Assembly: GCA_020725385.1 (NCBI GenBank)
Contig: DYFC01000042.1
Span: 1-33,970, forward strand
Reading direction: 5' to 3'
Length of the DNA stretch: 33,970 bases
Origin: Nitrospira japonica
Lineage (GTDB): Bacteria; Nitrospirota; Thermodesulfovibrionia; Thermodesulfovibrionales; SM23-35
The first letter of the stretch is position 1. Each line of letters starts with the position of its first letter. Made by a program: the position numbers and the translations under genes. Positions 16,665 to 25,700 of the stretch are shown here, piece after piece. Under the pieces are notes generated by a model, which saw nothing but the letters and a program-made list of their open reading frames with translations, made no database searches and was not told the origin of the DNA.

Positions 16665-19148
16665 TTAAACCTTACATTCAAAAAGAGGAATATTAGAAAC
16701 ATTTAATGGTTTTATCCATTTATTATCCCATCCATATAATCCTGTTCGTATAATAGAAAGTTTTTCAATAGGTACATTGAATATTACAGGAAGAATTTCG
16801 CCAATCCTCACTTTTTTTTCATTAAGATCTTTTAAAATTAGTGTAACATAATTGTCTTCACCAATTATTGCAGATTCAACCATAGCTCTTAAATTTATAA
16901 CATATTTTTCTCTTTTTGTAACTATTTCTTTTTTATCGAGAAAATCTTTAACAGATGATATATCACCGCCTGAAATTCTGTATTCATAACAAGAAATGAA
17001 ACTGTTAAGGGACGGAGTATCTGAAGGAATAGGGCTCATCTGATTTATTTTTATGCCTTCAGGCAAACAGAGATTTAGTTTCTCTTTATTAGCATATAGA
17101 TCAAAAGGTGGAAAAACTTTCATATCAAAATACTCGCTTAACCCGGAAATTCCAACACCGAGAGGCGGTCCAAAAGAAATTTCAGGCATAGGATTGAAAC
17201 CTTTTGAGTAATCAACTTTAATTCCTGCTCTTCTAATTGCCCTTTGAATAACAAAAATAAGTTCAAGATGGGACAGATATTTAAGCAAGCCTGTTTTAGA
17301 AAACTCTACCCTTATTATGATAGGTTTAAAAATAGTTGATAAACGGGAAGCCTCGATATGCTCTGATATTATGTTTAATTTTTGTTCTTGTACACTTTTT
17401 ATATTACAGCTCAATCCACAATTATGGCAGACTTTTCTGCAATCAGATGTAATTTCTTCATTAAGTGCTTTATTGTATTCCTTTATTAAGAAATTCTTTG
17501 ATACTCCGGTATCAATAAAGTCCCATGGCAAATTATCGCTCGGCTCATATTTTTTCGATGCATAATATCCGGCATCAATGCCTGTTGTTTCCATTGCTTC
17601 CTGCCACTTCTGGAAGTCAAAATTCTCTGTCCAGCCATCGAGCCTGCAACCCGATGACCATGCTTTTTCAATAAGTTTTGACATTTTTTCATCCCCGCGG
17701 GAGAAAGCAGCTTCAAGAAAACTCATATAAACATTATGACTCTTAATATTAAAAGACTTCCTTGACAGAGCATTTTCTACTAACTTCTTCCTCCTTATTA
17801 TCTCTTCTATCTGCTCCTGTCCATGCCATTGAAAAGGAGTATGAGGCTTTGGAATGAAAGGTGAAATTCCTATATTTATATTGACAGATCTTCTCGAGTT
17901 CTTTCTTGAAATCTTTAAGGCTTTATATGCCATTTTGATTATTCCTTCAATATCTTCATCAGTTTCAGTTGGCAATCCTATCATGAAATAGAGTTTAAGA
18001 TTTAACCAGCCTTCTTCAAAAAGTAATGAAAGAGATTTTTCAAACTCTTCTTCTGAAAAGTCTTTGTTGATAACTTTCCTTAATCTATCTGTTCCTGCTT
18101 CAGGCGCTATTGTAAAACCTGTTTTCTTTACTGTTCTGATTTCACGCAGGATTTCACGGGTAACAGCAGCAATTCTTAATGAAGGCAATGATAAAGCAAT
18201 ATTTTTACCGTAATATCTTTTGTTAAATTCTCTTAAAACTTCATAAAGACAACTGTAATCCCCGGCGCTCAAAGATGTAAAAGAAACTTCTTCATAACCG
18301 GTATTTTCAAGAGAAATTTCTGCAAGTTCAAGAACTTTTCGGGGCGAACGTTCTCTTACAGGTCTATATATCATACCCGCCTGACAGAATCTGCAACCCA
18401 TTGAACAACCTCTTGAGACTTCAATATTTATCCTGTCATGTATTATTGAAGTATATGGCACAATAGGTTTTTCAGGATATGGAAGAGAATCAAGAGATTT
18501 AACAAAACGTCTCTTAATAGAAAAAGAAGCGTTTTTATTAAAGGTTCCATTATTAAATAAAGGAACATATATGCCTTCAATCTCGGAAAGGTTTTTGAGT
18601 AAAGATTCTTTTCTACCATCACCTTCTTTTTTCCACTGCTCATATGTATTAATAATTTCAAGGATTGCTTCTTCACCATCTCCGATTAAAAAAGCATCAA
18701 TAAAAGGAGACAAAGGAAGTGGATTCACGGTACACGGTCCGCCTGCTATTATTAAAGGACAATCTGAAGATAAACGTTCATCTGTTTTTAAAGGAATATT
18801 TCCAAGATTTAGAATATCCAATACAGTAGTATATGAGAGTTCATATTGAAGACTAAACCCGATAATATCAAAATCCTTTAAAGGTCTTTTTGATTCAAGT
18901 GAGTATAGAGGCAATGAATTTACTTTTAGATAATCTCTGAAATCATTCCATGGAGCAAATACACGCTCAGCAGATGCATAAGATATATCATTAATTATCT
19001 TATAAAGTATCCGCAAGCCGAGATGCGACATTCCGATTTCGTAAATATCAGGGAAAACAAGAGCTACCTTCACAGGAGCTTCTTTATAAATGACATTTAC
19101 TTCATGATTGATATATCTGCTTGGTTTCAGAAAAATAGATAGATTCAC
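16665..19148 (-). CDS. B12-binding-type radical SAM protein fused to DUF2344 (TIGR03960/TIGR03936)
   Basis: This is an 827-residue fusion. Residues about 20-200 resemble the cobalamin-binding-like domain of this radical SAM group (VALVFPDIYEIGMSHLG, IIAGGPC); a canonical DxHxxG cobalamin motif is not seen. The radical SAM core follows, with C248-x3-C252-x2-C255 (RGCSMGCRFCQAG) for the [4Fe-4S]-SAM cluster. A second cysteine group, C570-x3-C574-x2-C577-x3-C581, could bind another cluster. The C-terminal domain from about 605 is DUF2344 (radical SAM-linked protein, VEFSKTGLLKYLSHLEL onward). In many bacteria these parts are separate genes next to rng. The substrate is unknown; neighbours suggest RNA metabolism. 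The start is GTG (19146-19148) with no strong Shine-Dalgarno sequence. Confidence 0.92.
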   Translation of the reverse strand: MNLSIFLKPSRYINHEVNVIYKEAPVKVALVFPDIYEIGMSHLGLRILYKIINDISYASAERVFAPWNDFRDYLKVNSLPLYSLESKRPLKDFDIIGFSLQYELSYTTVLDILNLGNIPLKTDERLSSDCPLIIAGGPCTVNPLPLSPFIDAFLIGDGEEAILEIINTYEQWKKEGDGRKESLLKNLSEIEGIYVPLFNNGTFNKNASFSIKRRFVKSLDSLPYPEKPIVPYTSIIHDRINIEVSRGCSMGCRFCQAGMIYRPVRERSPRKVLELAEISLENTGYEEVSFTSLSAGDYSCLYEVLREFNKRYYGKNIALSLPSLRIAAVTREILREIRTVKKTGFTIAPEAGTDRLRKVINKDFSEEEFEKSLSLLFEEGWLNLKLYFMIGLPTETDEDIEGIIKMAYKALKISRKNSRRSVNINIGISPFIPKPHTPFQWHGQEQIEEIIRRKKLVENALSRKSFNIKSHNVYMSFLEAAFSRGDEKMSKLIEKAWSSGCRLDGWTENFDFQKWQEAMETTGIDAGYYASKKYEPSDNLPWDFIDTGVSKNFLIKEYNKALNEEITSDCRKVCHNCGLSCNIKSVQEQKLNIISEHIEASRLSTIFKPIIIRVEFSKTGLLKYLSHLELIFVIQRAIRRAGIKVDYSKGFNPMPEISFGPPLGVGISGLSEYFDMKVFPPFDLYANKEKLNLCLPEGIKINQMSPIPSDTPSLNSFISCYEYRISGGDISSVKDFLDKKEIVTKREKYVINLRAMVESAIIGEDNYVTLILKDLNEKKVRIGEILPVIFNVPIEKLSIIRTGLYGWDNKWIKPLNVSNIPLFECKV

Positions 19149-19214
19149 TACTTAGAATACCATCTTTTTTTATAAACGGACAAGTTTCCTATTAGCACAG
19201 ATGATGTAAACATT

Positions 19215-19304
19215 TGGCGGAGGGGGAGGGATTCGAACCCCCGGTGGAGTTGCCCCCACAACGATTTTCGAGACCGCCCCGTTCAACCGCTCCGGCACCC
19301 CTCC
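19215..19304 (-). tRNA. tRNA-Ser (anticodon CGA)
   Basis: The gene is 90 nt on the minus strand with a long variable arm (class II) and encoded CCA (19215-19217). The acceptor GGAGGGG (19298-19304) pairs with CCCCTCC (19219-19225), with discriminator G. The loop CTCGAAA gives anticodon CGA (19268-19270), decoding UCG. The T-loop contains GTTCGAATC. It lies between xseB and the radical SAM gene on the same strand, so it may be processed from a longer transcript. Confidence 0.96.
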
Positions 19305-19311
19305 ATTTTGT

Positions 19312-19554
19312 TTAAAAAGATTCATTGTCTTTGACTTTTATTTGTTGTTCGGGTATTTCCTCTATTTCAGAAAGAACTTTTTTTATTTCCTTGTCAGTTG
19401 CATATAATTTTTCCCTGCAGAATTTTATAAGAAATATAGCTCTTTTAACTTTATCTGTAAGAATATCAACATCTATATCGGCTTTTTCTATGTGACTGAC
19501 TATATCCTGAAGTTCTGCCATTGCTTTTGCATAAGTCATTTTCTTTTCACTCAT
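19312..19554 (-). CDS. xseB: Exodeoxyribonuclease VII small subunit
   Basis: XseB is the small helical subunit that binds XseA in multiple copies to form exonuclease VII, which degrades single-stranded DNA from both ends. The 80-residue protein has the expected two-helix layout, including YAKAMAELQDIVSHIEK and a second helix after DVDILTDKV. The ATG at 19554 is chosen because GGAGG lies about 8 nt upstream and family members start near MSEKK. A longer frame from 19581 would overlap xseA further. The start codon lies inside the end of xseA (8-bp overlap), so the subunits are translationally coupled. Confidence 0.93.
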   Translation of the reverse strand: MSEKKMTYAKAMAELQDIVSHIEKADIDVDILTDKVKRAIFLIKFCREKLYATDKEIKKVLSEIEEIPEQQIKVKDNESF

Positions 19555-20932
19555 CTTTCGTTTCCTCCAGCAAAAACTCAACGTTGCTTATTATTTTACC
19601 ATCATGCAGCCGGGTAGATATAGCATCTGTTTTTTTGACTGACTTAATACTTTTCAATACTTTCCCGTTTAAGGTAGTAATGCTATACCCCCTTTTAAGC
19701 ACATTCAAAGGGTCAAGAAGATTAATTTGTATATGAATATTCTCAACAATTTTATTCTGTATTGAAATAAGATGAGATGTTTTTTCATTTATAGTTTTTA
19801 ATTTTTCCTTTAACGACTGCTTTTCGTCTGAAATGAACTTGATTAACGCTGAATTAATTCTTGCCTCACATGATTTGATATTAAGGGCAGGATTCTGCAA
19901 TGATGAAAATGAAAAAGCCTGAAGGGAAAAAACAATATGCTTTATCGTTGCATGTGAATTTTTGAAAAATTCTTTTATATATTTTGATAAGGATGAAGAA
20001 AGGTGATTTATTTGATTTTCTTCTTTATTGATGACAGATAATGTTCGAAGTACGAGTCTTTCTTTTAGAGTATCTATATTGTCTTCAAATTCCTTAGCTT
20101 TTGAGATCAAAAACTCTGCGACAGCAGTTGGTGTTATAAACCTTATTTTAGCTACTCTGTCTGCAACTGTTTCATCTTTTTCATGGCCTATTCCTGTGAA
20201 TACAGGCAACGGAAATAGTGCTATTTCTTTTGCAAGAGCATAACTATCAAAGCAATGCAGGTCTACCGAAGAACCCCCACCTCTAATAATTACTACAGCA
20301 TCAAAAAGATTTTTTTCTTTTAAGCATAAATTCAAAGCCGAACGTATAGATTCATCGGCTTTTTCACCCTGAACATAAGCCGGAAACAGTTTGTAATAGA
20401 ATCTGTATTTGTAGGGATTATTTGCCAGCCTGCTTGAAAAGTCACCATAACCGGCAGCATCCGAAGAAGAGATGACAGCTATATTCTGTATAACCGGAGG
20501 CAATGGCAATTTTTTATTGAGATCGATTAAACCCTCTTTCGATAGTTGTTCAATTACCTGCTTTCTTTTTAAAGCCATTTCTCCAAGAGTATATCCAGGG
20601 TCTAAGTCCTTTATATTCAATGATAAACCATGAATATCGTGGTAAGTTACTTTGACGAGGATAAGAATTTTCATCCCTGCTTGAAGCTCCTGTCCCGTGA
20701 TTTTTCTAAAGTTATTGACAACAATACGATACGTATTTGACCATATATTTGCTCTCATTTTTGTGATAATAGAATCATCCTGTTTTTCGACAAGGTCGAT
20801 GTAGCAATGGCCTGAATTTGTATGTAGATTTATCTGCGCAATCTCGGCAATCACCCAGTATTCATCCGGAAAATTAATGAAGATTGACGATTTAATTAGA
20901 GAAGATAATTCGCTAAGTTTAATAAAGTTCAT
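19547..20932 (-). CDS. xseA: Exodeoxyribonuclease VII large subunit
   Basis: XseA is the catalytic subunit of exonuclease VII. The 461-residue protein has an N-terminal OB-fold (about 1-105), the nuclease domain with RGGGS (217-221) and TGIGHEKDET (246-255), and a long helical C-terminal half (about 270-440) that recruits XseB. Its ATG overlaps the tadA stop by 4 bp, and its own end overlaps xseB by 8 bp. tadA-xseA-xseB therefore form one coupled unit. The length is normal and no key motif is missing. Confidence 0.96.
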   Translation of the reverse strand: MNFIKLSELSSLIKSSIFINFPDEYWVIAEIAQINLHTNSGHCYIDLVEKQDDSIITKMRANIWSNTYRIVVNNFRKITGQELQAGMKILILVKVTYHDIHGLSLNIKDLDPGYTLGEMALKRKQVIEQLSKEGLIDLNKKLPLPPVIQNIAVISSSDAAGYGDFSSRLANNPYKYRFYYKLFPAYVQGEKADESIRSALNLCLKEKNLFDAVVIIRGGGSSVDLHCFDSYALAKEIALFPLPVFTGIGHEKDETVADRVAKIRFITPTAVAEFLISKAKEFEDNIDTLKERLVLRTLSVINKEENQINHLSSSLSKYIKEFFKNSHATIKHIVFSLQAFSFSSLQNPALNIKSCEARINSALIKFISDEKQSLKEKLKTINEKTSHLISIQNKIVENIHIQINLLDPLNVLKRGYSITTLNGKVLKSIKSVKKTDAISTRLHDGKIISNVEFLLEETKDE

Positions 20933-21393
20933 TTGTGCCTTCTTAACTTAAAGAAATTACTAAGTATTTCACCACATTCTTTTTCGAGAACTCCCGATAC
21001 AATTTCGACCTGATGATTAAGGCGTTTATCATTCAAAAGATGGAAAAGACTATCAACACCCCCGCCTTTTTCATCTTTACAGCCATAAACAAGCCTTTTA
21101 AGACGGCAATTAACCATAGCGCCGGAGCACATAATGCACGGCTCCTTAGTTACATACAGCGTTGCATTTGTAAGCCTCCAGTTACCGGTTATCCTGCAAC
21201 TTTCTCTTATAACTATGATTTCAGCATGTGCTGTTGGGTCAAATGTTGATTCACAGTGATTATAAGCTTTGGAAATAATCTTGTTTTCAATGACCAACAA
21301 AGCCCCAACCGGAACCTCTTCTTCTTTAAATGCCCTGAAAGCCTGTTCCAGAGCAATCTGCATAAATTGTATATCATACATGGAATACTTCAT
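20929..21393 (-). CDS. tadA: tRNA-specific adenosine-34 deaminase
   Basis: TadA converts A34 to inosine in the wobble position of tRNA-Arg(ACG). The 154-residue protein has the zinc-dependent deaminase motifs: HAE (H56-A-E58, with E58 as the proton shuttle) and P85-C86-x2-C89. Typical flanks are EVPVGALLV and GAMVNCRLKRLVYGC. The ATG at 21393 has only an A-rich leader; an ATG four codons in is possible. It overlaps xseA by 4 bp and diverges from the HD-domain gene, 76 bp away. Confidence 0.95.
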   Translation of the reverse strand: MKYSMYDIQFMQIALEQAFRAFKEEEVPVGALLVIENKIISKAYNHCESTFDPTAHAEIIVIRESCRITGNWRLTNATLYVTKEPCIMCSGAMVNCRLKRLVYGCKDEKGGGVDSLFHLLNDKRLNHQVEIVSGVLEKECGEILSNFFKLRRHK

Positions 21394-21469
21394 TGTTTTA
21401 TTTTTATATATTCCATATTATATAAGCAACAAGAATGAAGAATTTTTGAGACAAAATCAGGATAAAGTC

Positions 21470-22246
21470 ATGACTAAAAAAGATATAGAGTATTTCAGAA
21501 ATTGGTTTTCGGATTTTTGCAGGTCTTTTTATACCGATAATCAAGAGGATCTGAAAAATATTAGACTAAAGGAAATACATACATTTAAAGTTTGTGAAAA
21601 CATATTAAGGATAGCAAAAAGTCTTAATCTTGAAGAAGAAAAAACTTTGATAGCAGAAACTGTTGCCTTATTTCATGACATAGGCAGATTCCCCCAGTAT
21701 CAGAAATATAAAACTTTCAGGGATAGTGAATCTGTAAATCATGGTATTCTTGGTGCAGAAACACTTAAAAAAACGAAAGTCCTCGATAGATTAAATGAGC
21801 CGGATAAAAGAATAATAGAGAAATCAGTAATGTTTCATAATGCATTTTCTATTCCGAAGCTTGAAGACAGAATAACTTTATTATTCATAAAACTTGTAAG
21901 AGATGCTGATAAACTTGATATATGGCGCGTCTTCCTCGATTATTTCGAATGTCCCGTAGAATCCCGGGCAAATGCAATAACTTTAGGTCTGCCTGATACC
22001 CCTGAATATTCAAAAGAAGTTATTGAACACATATTCAGAAAAGAGACAGCTCCTCATTTAGAAGTGAAAACTGTTAATGATTTCAAGTTACTGCAACTTT
22101 CATGGATCTTTGATCTCAATTTTGCTCCTTCAATAGAAATTATGAAGGAAAGAGACTATGTAAACCGCTTGATCAGCCATTTGCCACAAACAAAAGAAAT
22201 ACAGGAAGTAAAAAATTTTATAGATAAACATATTATAAGATTGTGA
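21470..22246 (+). CDS. HD-domain phosphohydrolase, hypothetical
   Basis: This is a 258-residue soluble HD-superfamily protein. The metal-binding set H37, H69-D70 (ALFHDIGRF) and D146 (VRDADKLD) matches H...HD...D, with additional histidines at H91 (VNHGILGAE) and H123 (MFHNAF). HD enzymes hydrolyse phosphate esters of nucleotides, including cyclic or signalling nucleotides; the substrate is not predictable here. The ATG at 21470 is used because AGGATAAAG lies just upstream. The open frame reaches back to 21269 but that part is antisense to tadA and unlike any HD protein. It is followed by the sigma-54 promoter of the pilus operon and is probably monocistronic. Confidence 0.85.
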   Translation: MTKKDIEYFRNWFSDFCRSFYTDNQEDLKNIRLKEIHTFKVCENILRIAKSLNLEEEKTLIAETVALFHDIGRFPQYQKYKTFRDSESVNHGILGAETLKKTKVLDRLNEPDKRIIEKSVMFHNAFSIPKLEDRITLLFIKLVRDADKLDIWRVFLDYFECPVESRANAITLGLPDTPEYSKEVIEHIFRKETAPHLEVKTVNDFKLLQLSWIFDLNFAPSIEIMKERDYVNRLISHLPQTKEIQEVKNFIDKHIIRL

Positions 22247-22321
22247 AGGAAGATTCATAATTATGTAAAAAATCCCATATGCCCGATCTAAAATAGTAAA
22301 TAATATCAATGAGTTAGAATC

Positions 22322-22337
22322 TGGCACAATAAGTGCT
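22322..22337 (+). promoter_or_regulatory. Sigma-54 (-24/-12) promoter of the pilY1 / minor-pilin operon
   Basis: TGGCAC (22322-22327) is followed by five bases and GTGCT (22333-22337). The invariant GG (22323-22324) and GC (22335-22336) are separated by 10 bp. The -24 element is a perfect match to the consensus TGGCAC-N5-TTGCW, and the -12 element has one change (G for the first T). Transcription would start near 22348, 40-45 bp before the ATG at 22391. Pilin genes are controlled by sigma-54 with PilR-type activators in other bacteria. No activator gene is in this window. Confidence 0.75.
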
Positions 22338-22390
22338 TAAATACTTTACAGTTTATTTTCCTTTTAAAAAAAATAACTTATGAGGTGCAT

Positions 22391-22741
22391 ATGTTGAAAG
22401 TATATAATTTGCATAATCGTAGAAATTTTATCCTGCCTATCTTGTTGATTTTACTAATTATTTTTGTATCCCTTCCTTCCCTCGCAAAAGAAAAAGTACA
22501 TAACCATCAGTTAGAAACAGAATATAAAGCTGTCAAAGGATTTATTGAGGAAATTTATGATAATAAAATAAAAGTTAAAGGACATTTCTATAATATTGAA
22601 AAGGCTGAAATCAAAGAAGTCTCCGGTAATAAAATTAATAAAAATATTCTTCACAAGGGCGCTGAAGTAGAGGTGCACATCAAATTGGAAAACGATGAAG
22701 TAAGCGAGGTAATTTATTATCACAGACATCTACCTCAATAA
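22391..22741 (+). CDS. Small secreted protein, first gene of the pilus operon
   Basis: The protein has 116 residues and no family is recognised. It has an N-terminal signal sequence (hydrophobic about 13-28, likely cleavage after SLA, residue 32). A small, charged, beta-rich domain follows, with repeated strand patterns (AVKGFIEEIYDNKIKVKG, GAEVEVHIKLENDEVSEVIYY) that could be an OB-like or similar barrel. The ATG at 22391 has GAGG 5 nt upstream; a GTG six bases earlier is less likely. It is the first gene after the sigma-54 promoter and lies 15 bp before pilY1. Size, export and position recall PilY2, the small protein beside PilY1 in Pseudomonas, but similarity was not tested. Confidence 0.75.
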   Translation: MLKVYNLHNRRNFILPILLILLIIFVSLPSLAKEKVHNHQLETEYKAVKGFIEEIYDNKIKVKGHFYNIEKAEIKEVSGNKINKNILHKGAEVEVHIKLENDEVSEVIYYHRHLPQ

Positions 22742-22756
22742 GGAGGGTTTTAAATA

Positions 22757-25700
22757 ATGCAGGGTTCAGATTATCAAAAAGCAGGATATGTAAAATACAT
22801 TTTTATTGTAAGTATTTTATTGATTATTATGAATAGTAGTTTTAATTACTCCACGAGTTTTGCTGCAATGGAAGATTATTGTGTTGTACCCCCGTATGTT
22901 ATACAGGACGTGCCTCCTGATGTAATGTTATTAGTTGATAATTCCGGAAGTATGTATAATTTTGCCTATACCTGTCCTGAAACAGAAACTTCACAGAATA
23001 GCCCCAGTTCTTCATTTGTTAACCAGCCAGTATATGTTAAAAGTGTGATGGGATTCAATGTTGGTGATGCAATTATGGTATGGGATAATTTACACGGAGC
23101 CGGTTCTGATTACTGGCGCGGTCATCCAAGTAATACACCATTAATAATAAGCGCTATCGATAAATCTACAAATTCTTTTATTGTAGTTGACCAAAATGGT
23201 AATCCCGCATCACTTCATTATAATGCAGACCAACCAGTTGTAAAAGCTTCATGTATTACAACAGCAGGTCTAAATAATGTTTCACATTATGATTCAAGTT
23301 TTAACCCTGATAGAACATATTATGGATATTTTAACTCTTCATGGTATTACACCTATAGTTCAAGTAGGTTTACTCCGAGCAGAAATAAATCCGCGGGAGC
23401 CAAAACCACAAGTGAATGGGATGGCAATTTTCTTAACTGGCTGACAATGAGAAGGGTTGATGTATTAAGAAAGGTTCTTACAGGTGGAAGGGTATCTTCG
23501 AATAGACTTTCACCTGAAAGAGCTGATTCTGATGTAAGGGGCGTTTATAAGATGGTTAATGGAAATACAGAAAATTATGCTCCGAGCACATATTCAGGCA
23601 CACGTTGTTTTAAAGTGCCGAGCGGTTCAGGGAATGCTACTTTTGAAGCTGCAACATCAACGGGTATTTGTCCTCCGTCTTCATCAAATTCATTTACTCT
23701 AAGCATTGTTACAAATGATCCGGTTGAAGGTGTACTTCAGGGTTTAGCAGGCACGCGCGCAAGACTCGGATTGGCTTTTTATAGGCCTAACACGAGCGGC
23801 GGTAATCAAGGTGGTTATATAGCAAGAGATGTACGCGGTAATAACTGTACAGGCCAAAGCAATAGTCTTCCATGCGTTGTAAATGATATTAATAATACAA
23901 GTCCGAATACCAATACACCTCTTGCTGAAGCTTTATGGTCTGTAGCGGGATATTTCGCCCGTGTAGATACTTTATTTAGTGGACCAGGACCGAGATATTC
24001 AAGCGGTGATTATAATATAAATAACAATGACGATCCTTTTAATTTTGGAACAGGGGGGCAGCCAAGGTATCCAAATTGTGCAAAAGCTTTTGTTCTTATT
24101 ATTACAGATGGAGAACCATGTGCGGATGGATATTTGCCCGGAACTTTGCGTGATTATGCTTCTGGAAGATCGAGCTATAATTGTTCCGGGACATCATGCC
24201 CGTCGGTTGGTTCTTTTTCTGCTTCAATCTTTCCTTCATGTTATGGAGAAGGTTCATCATCTTATTGTAATGGCGTAACAAGCGGATGTTATGTAGCAGG
24301 AATAGAAGATGTTGCTTTATGGGCACATACAACAGATTTAAGGTCTTCATCTTTGGGGTATAATAATATTCCCGGAAAACAAAATTTGAATATATATACT
24401 GTTTTTGCATTCGGGAAAGGCTCTACATTGCTAAGATATGCAGCTATAAATGGAGGGTTCGAGGATTTAAACGGTAACAATATGCCTGACCTTCAATCTG
24501 AATGGGATAACAATGGAGATGGAGAGCCGGATAACTTTTACGAAGCCGATGACGGATATGAACTCGAACAGGCAATTAAAAATGCTTTATCGAGTATATT
24601 AAAGAGAGCAGCATCGGGAACAGCTGCTTCGGTTCTTGCATCGGGTGAAGGAAGTGGTGCTAATTTAATCCAGGCTGTTTTTTATCCGCGCCGGAGATTT
24701 GGTAATGCAATAATAAACTGGACAGGTGAAAATGTTAATTACTGGTATTATGTTGACCCTTATTTTACAAATAGCAATATCAGGGAAGATACAGTTCAGG
24801 ATGATATATTGGATCTAAGGGAAGATTACATTATTCAACATTATTTTGACACAAGCGCACAACTTACAAAAGCAAGGAGATATGTTGATAACGATGGAGA
24901 TGGCGATGCTGATTCACAAGTAGAACCGCCAATATTATTTGAAAATGCGAGCACGTTATGGAAAGCTGGACAATTGCTATGGCAAAGAGATATAAACTCT
25001 TCGCCAAGAACAATTTATACAACTCTAAATGGTACATCTTTTCTTTCCGGCAATTTCAGTGTAGCCAATAAAACGGTACTAAGGCCATATCTGGATGTTA
25101 CCAGCGATACCTTAGCAGAAGATATTATAAGGTACTTACATGGCGAAGGTCTGACAACTTTAGATCTGGATAACGATGGCATAATTGATACGGCAGCAGG
25201 TGATATTTTAGGTATTGATAGAGATGGAGATGGTATTGATGATTATCGAACAAGATATGCTACAATTGGAGATGAAACACATGTCTGGAAACTCGGTGAT
25301 GTATTAAATTCTACTCCAAGAATATCTTCATGGATACCTTTAAATAATTATTACGAATTACATAATGATCTTTCCTATAAGAACTATACAAATTCTTCAA
25401 ACTACAAAAATAGAGGGATGGTTTTTGCCGGTGCTAATGATGGAATGTTGCATGCCTTCAAACTCGGAAAACTGGAATTAAAATGGAGCGCTCAGGGAAC
25501 ATATGAAATTGCACGTTTGACAGGTTCGGATCTTGGTAAGGAGGAATGGGCTTTCATTCCAAAAAATGCATTGCCATACCTTAAGTATATACTTAATCCC
25601 GAGTACTGCCATATTTATAGTGTCGATTTAAGTCCATATATTTTCGATGCGAGTATAGGACCTCCCGGTTCAGGGGATATTTCAAATAACAATAAACCCG

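Noticed and set aside
21269..21469. Upstream extension of the HD-domain frame
   Set aside because: The extension is antisense to tadA and its promoter region, and its residues resemble no HD protein. The ATG at 21470 has a good ribosome binding site.
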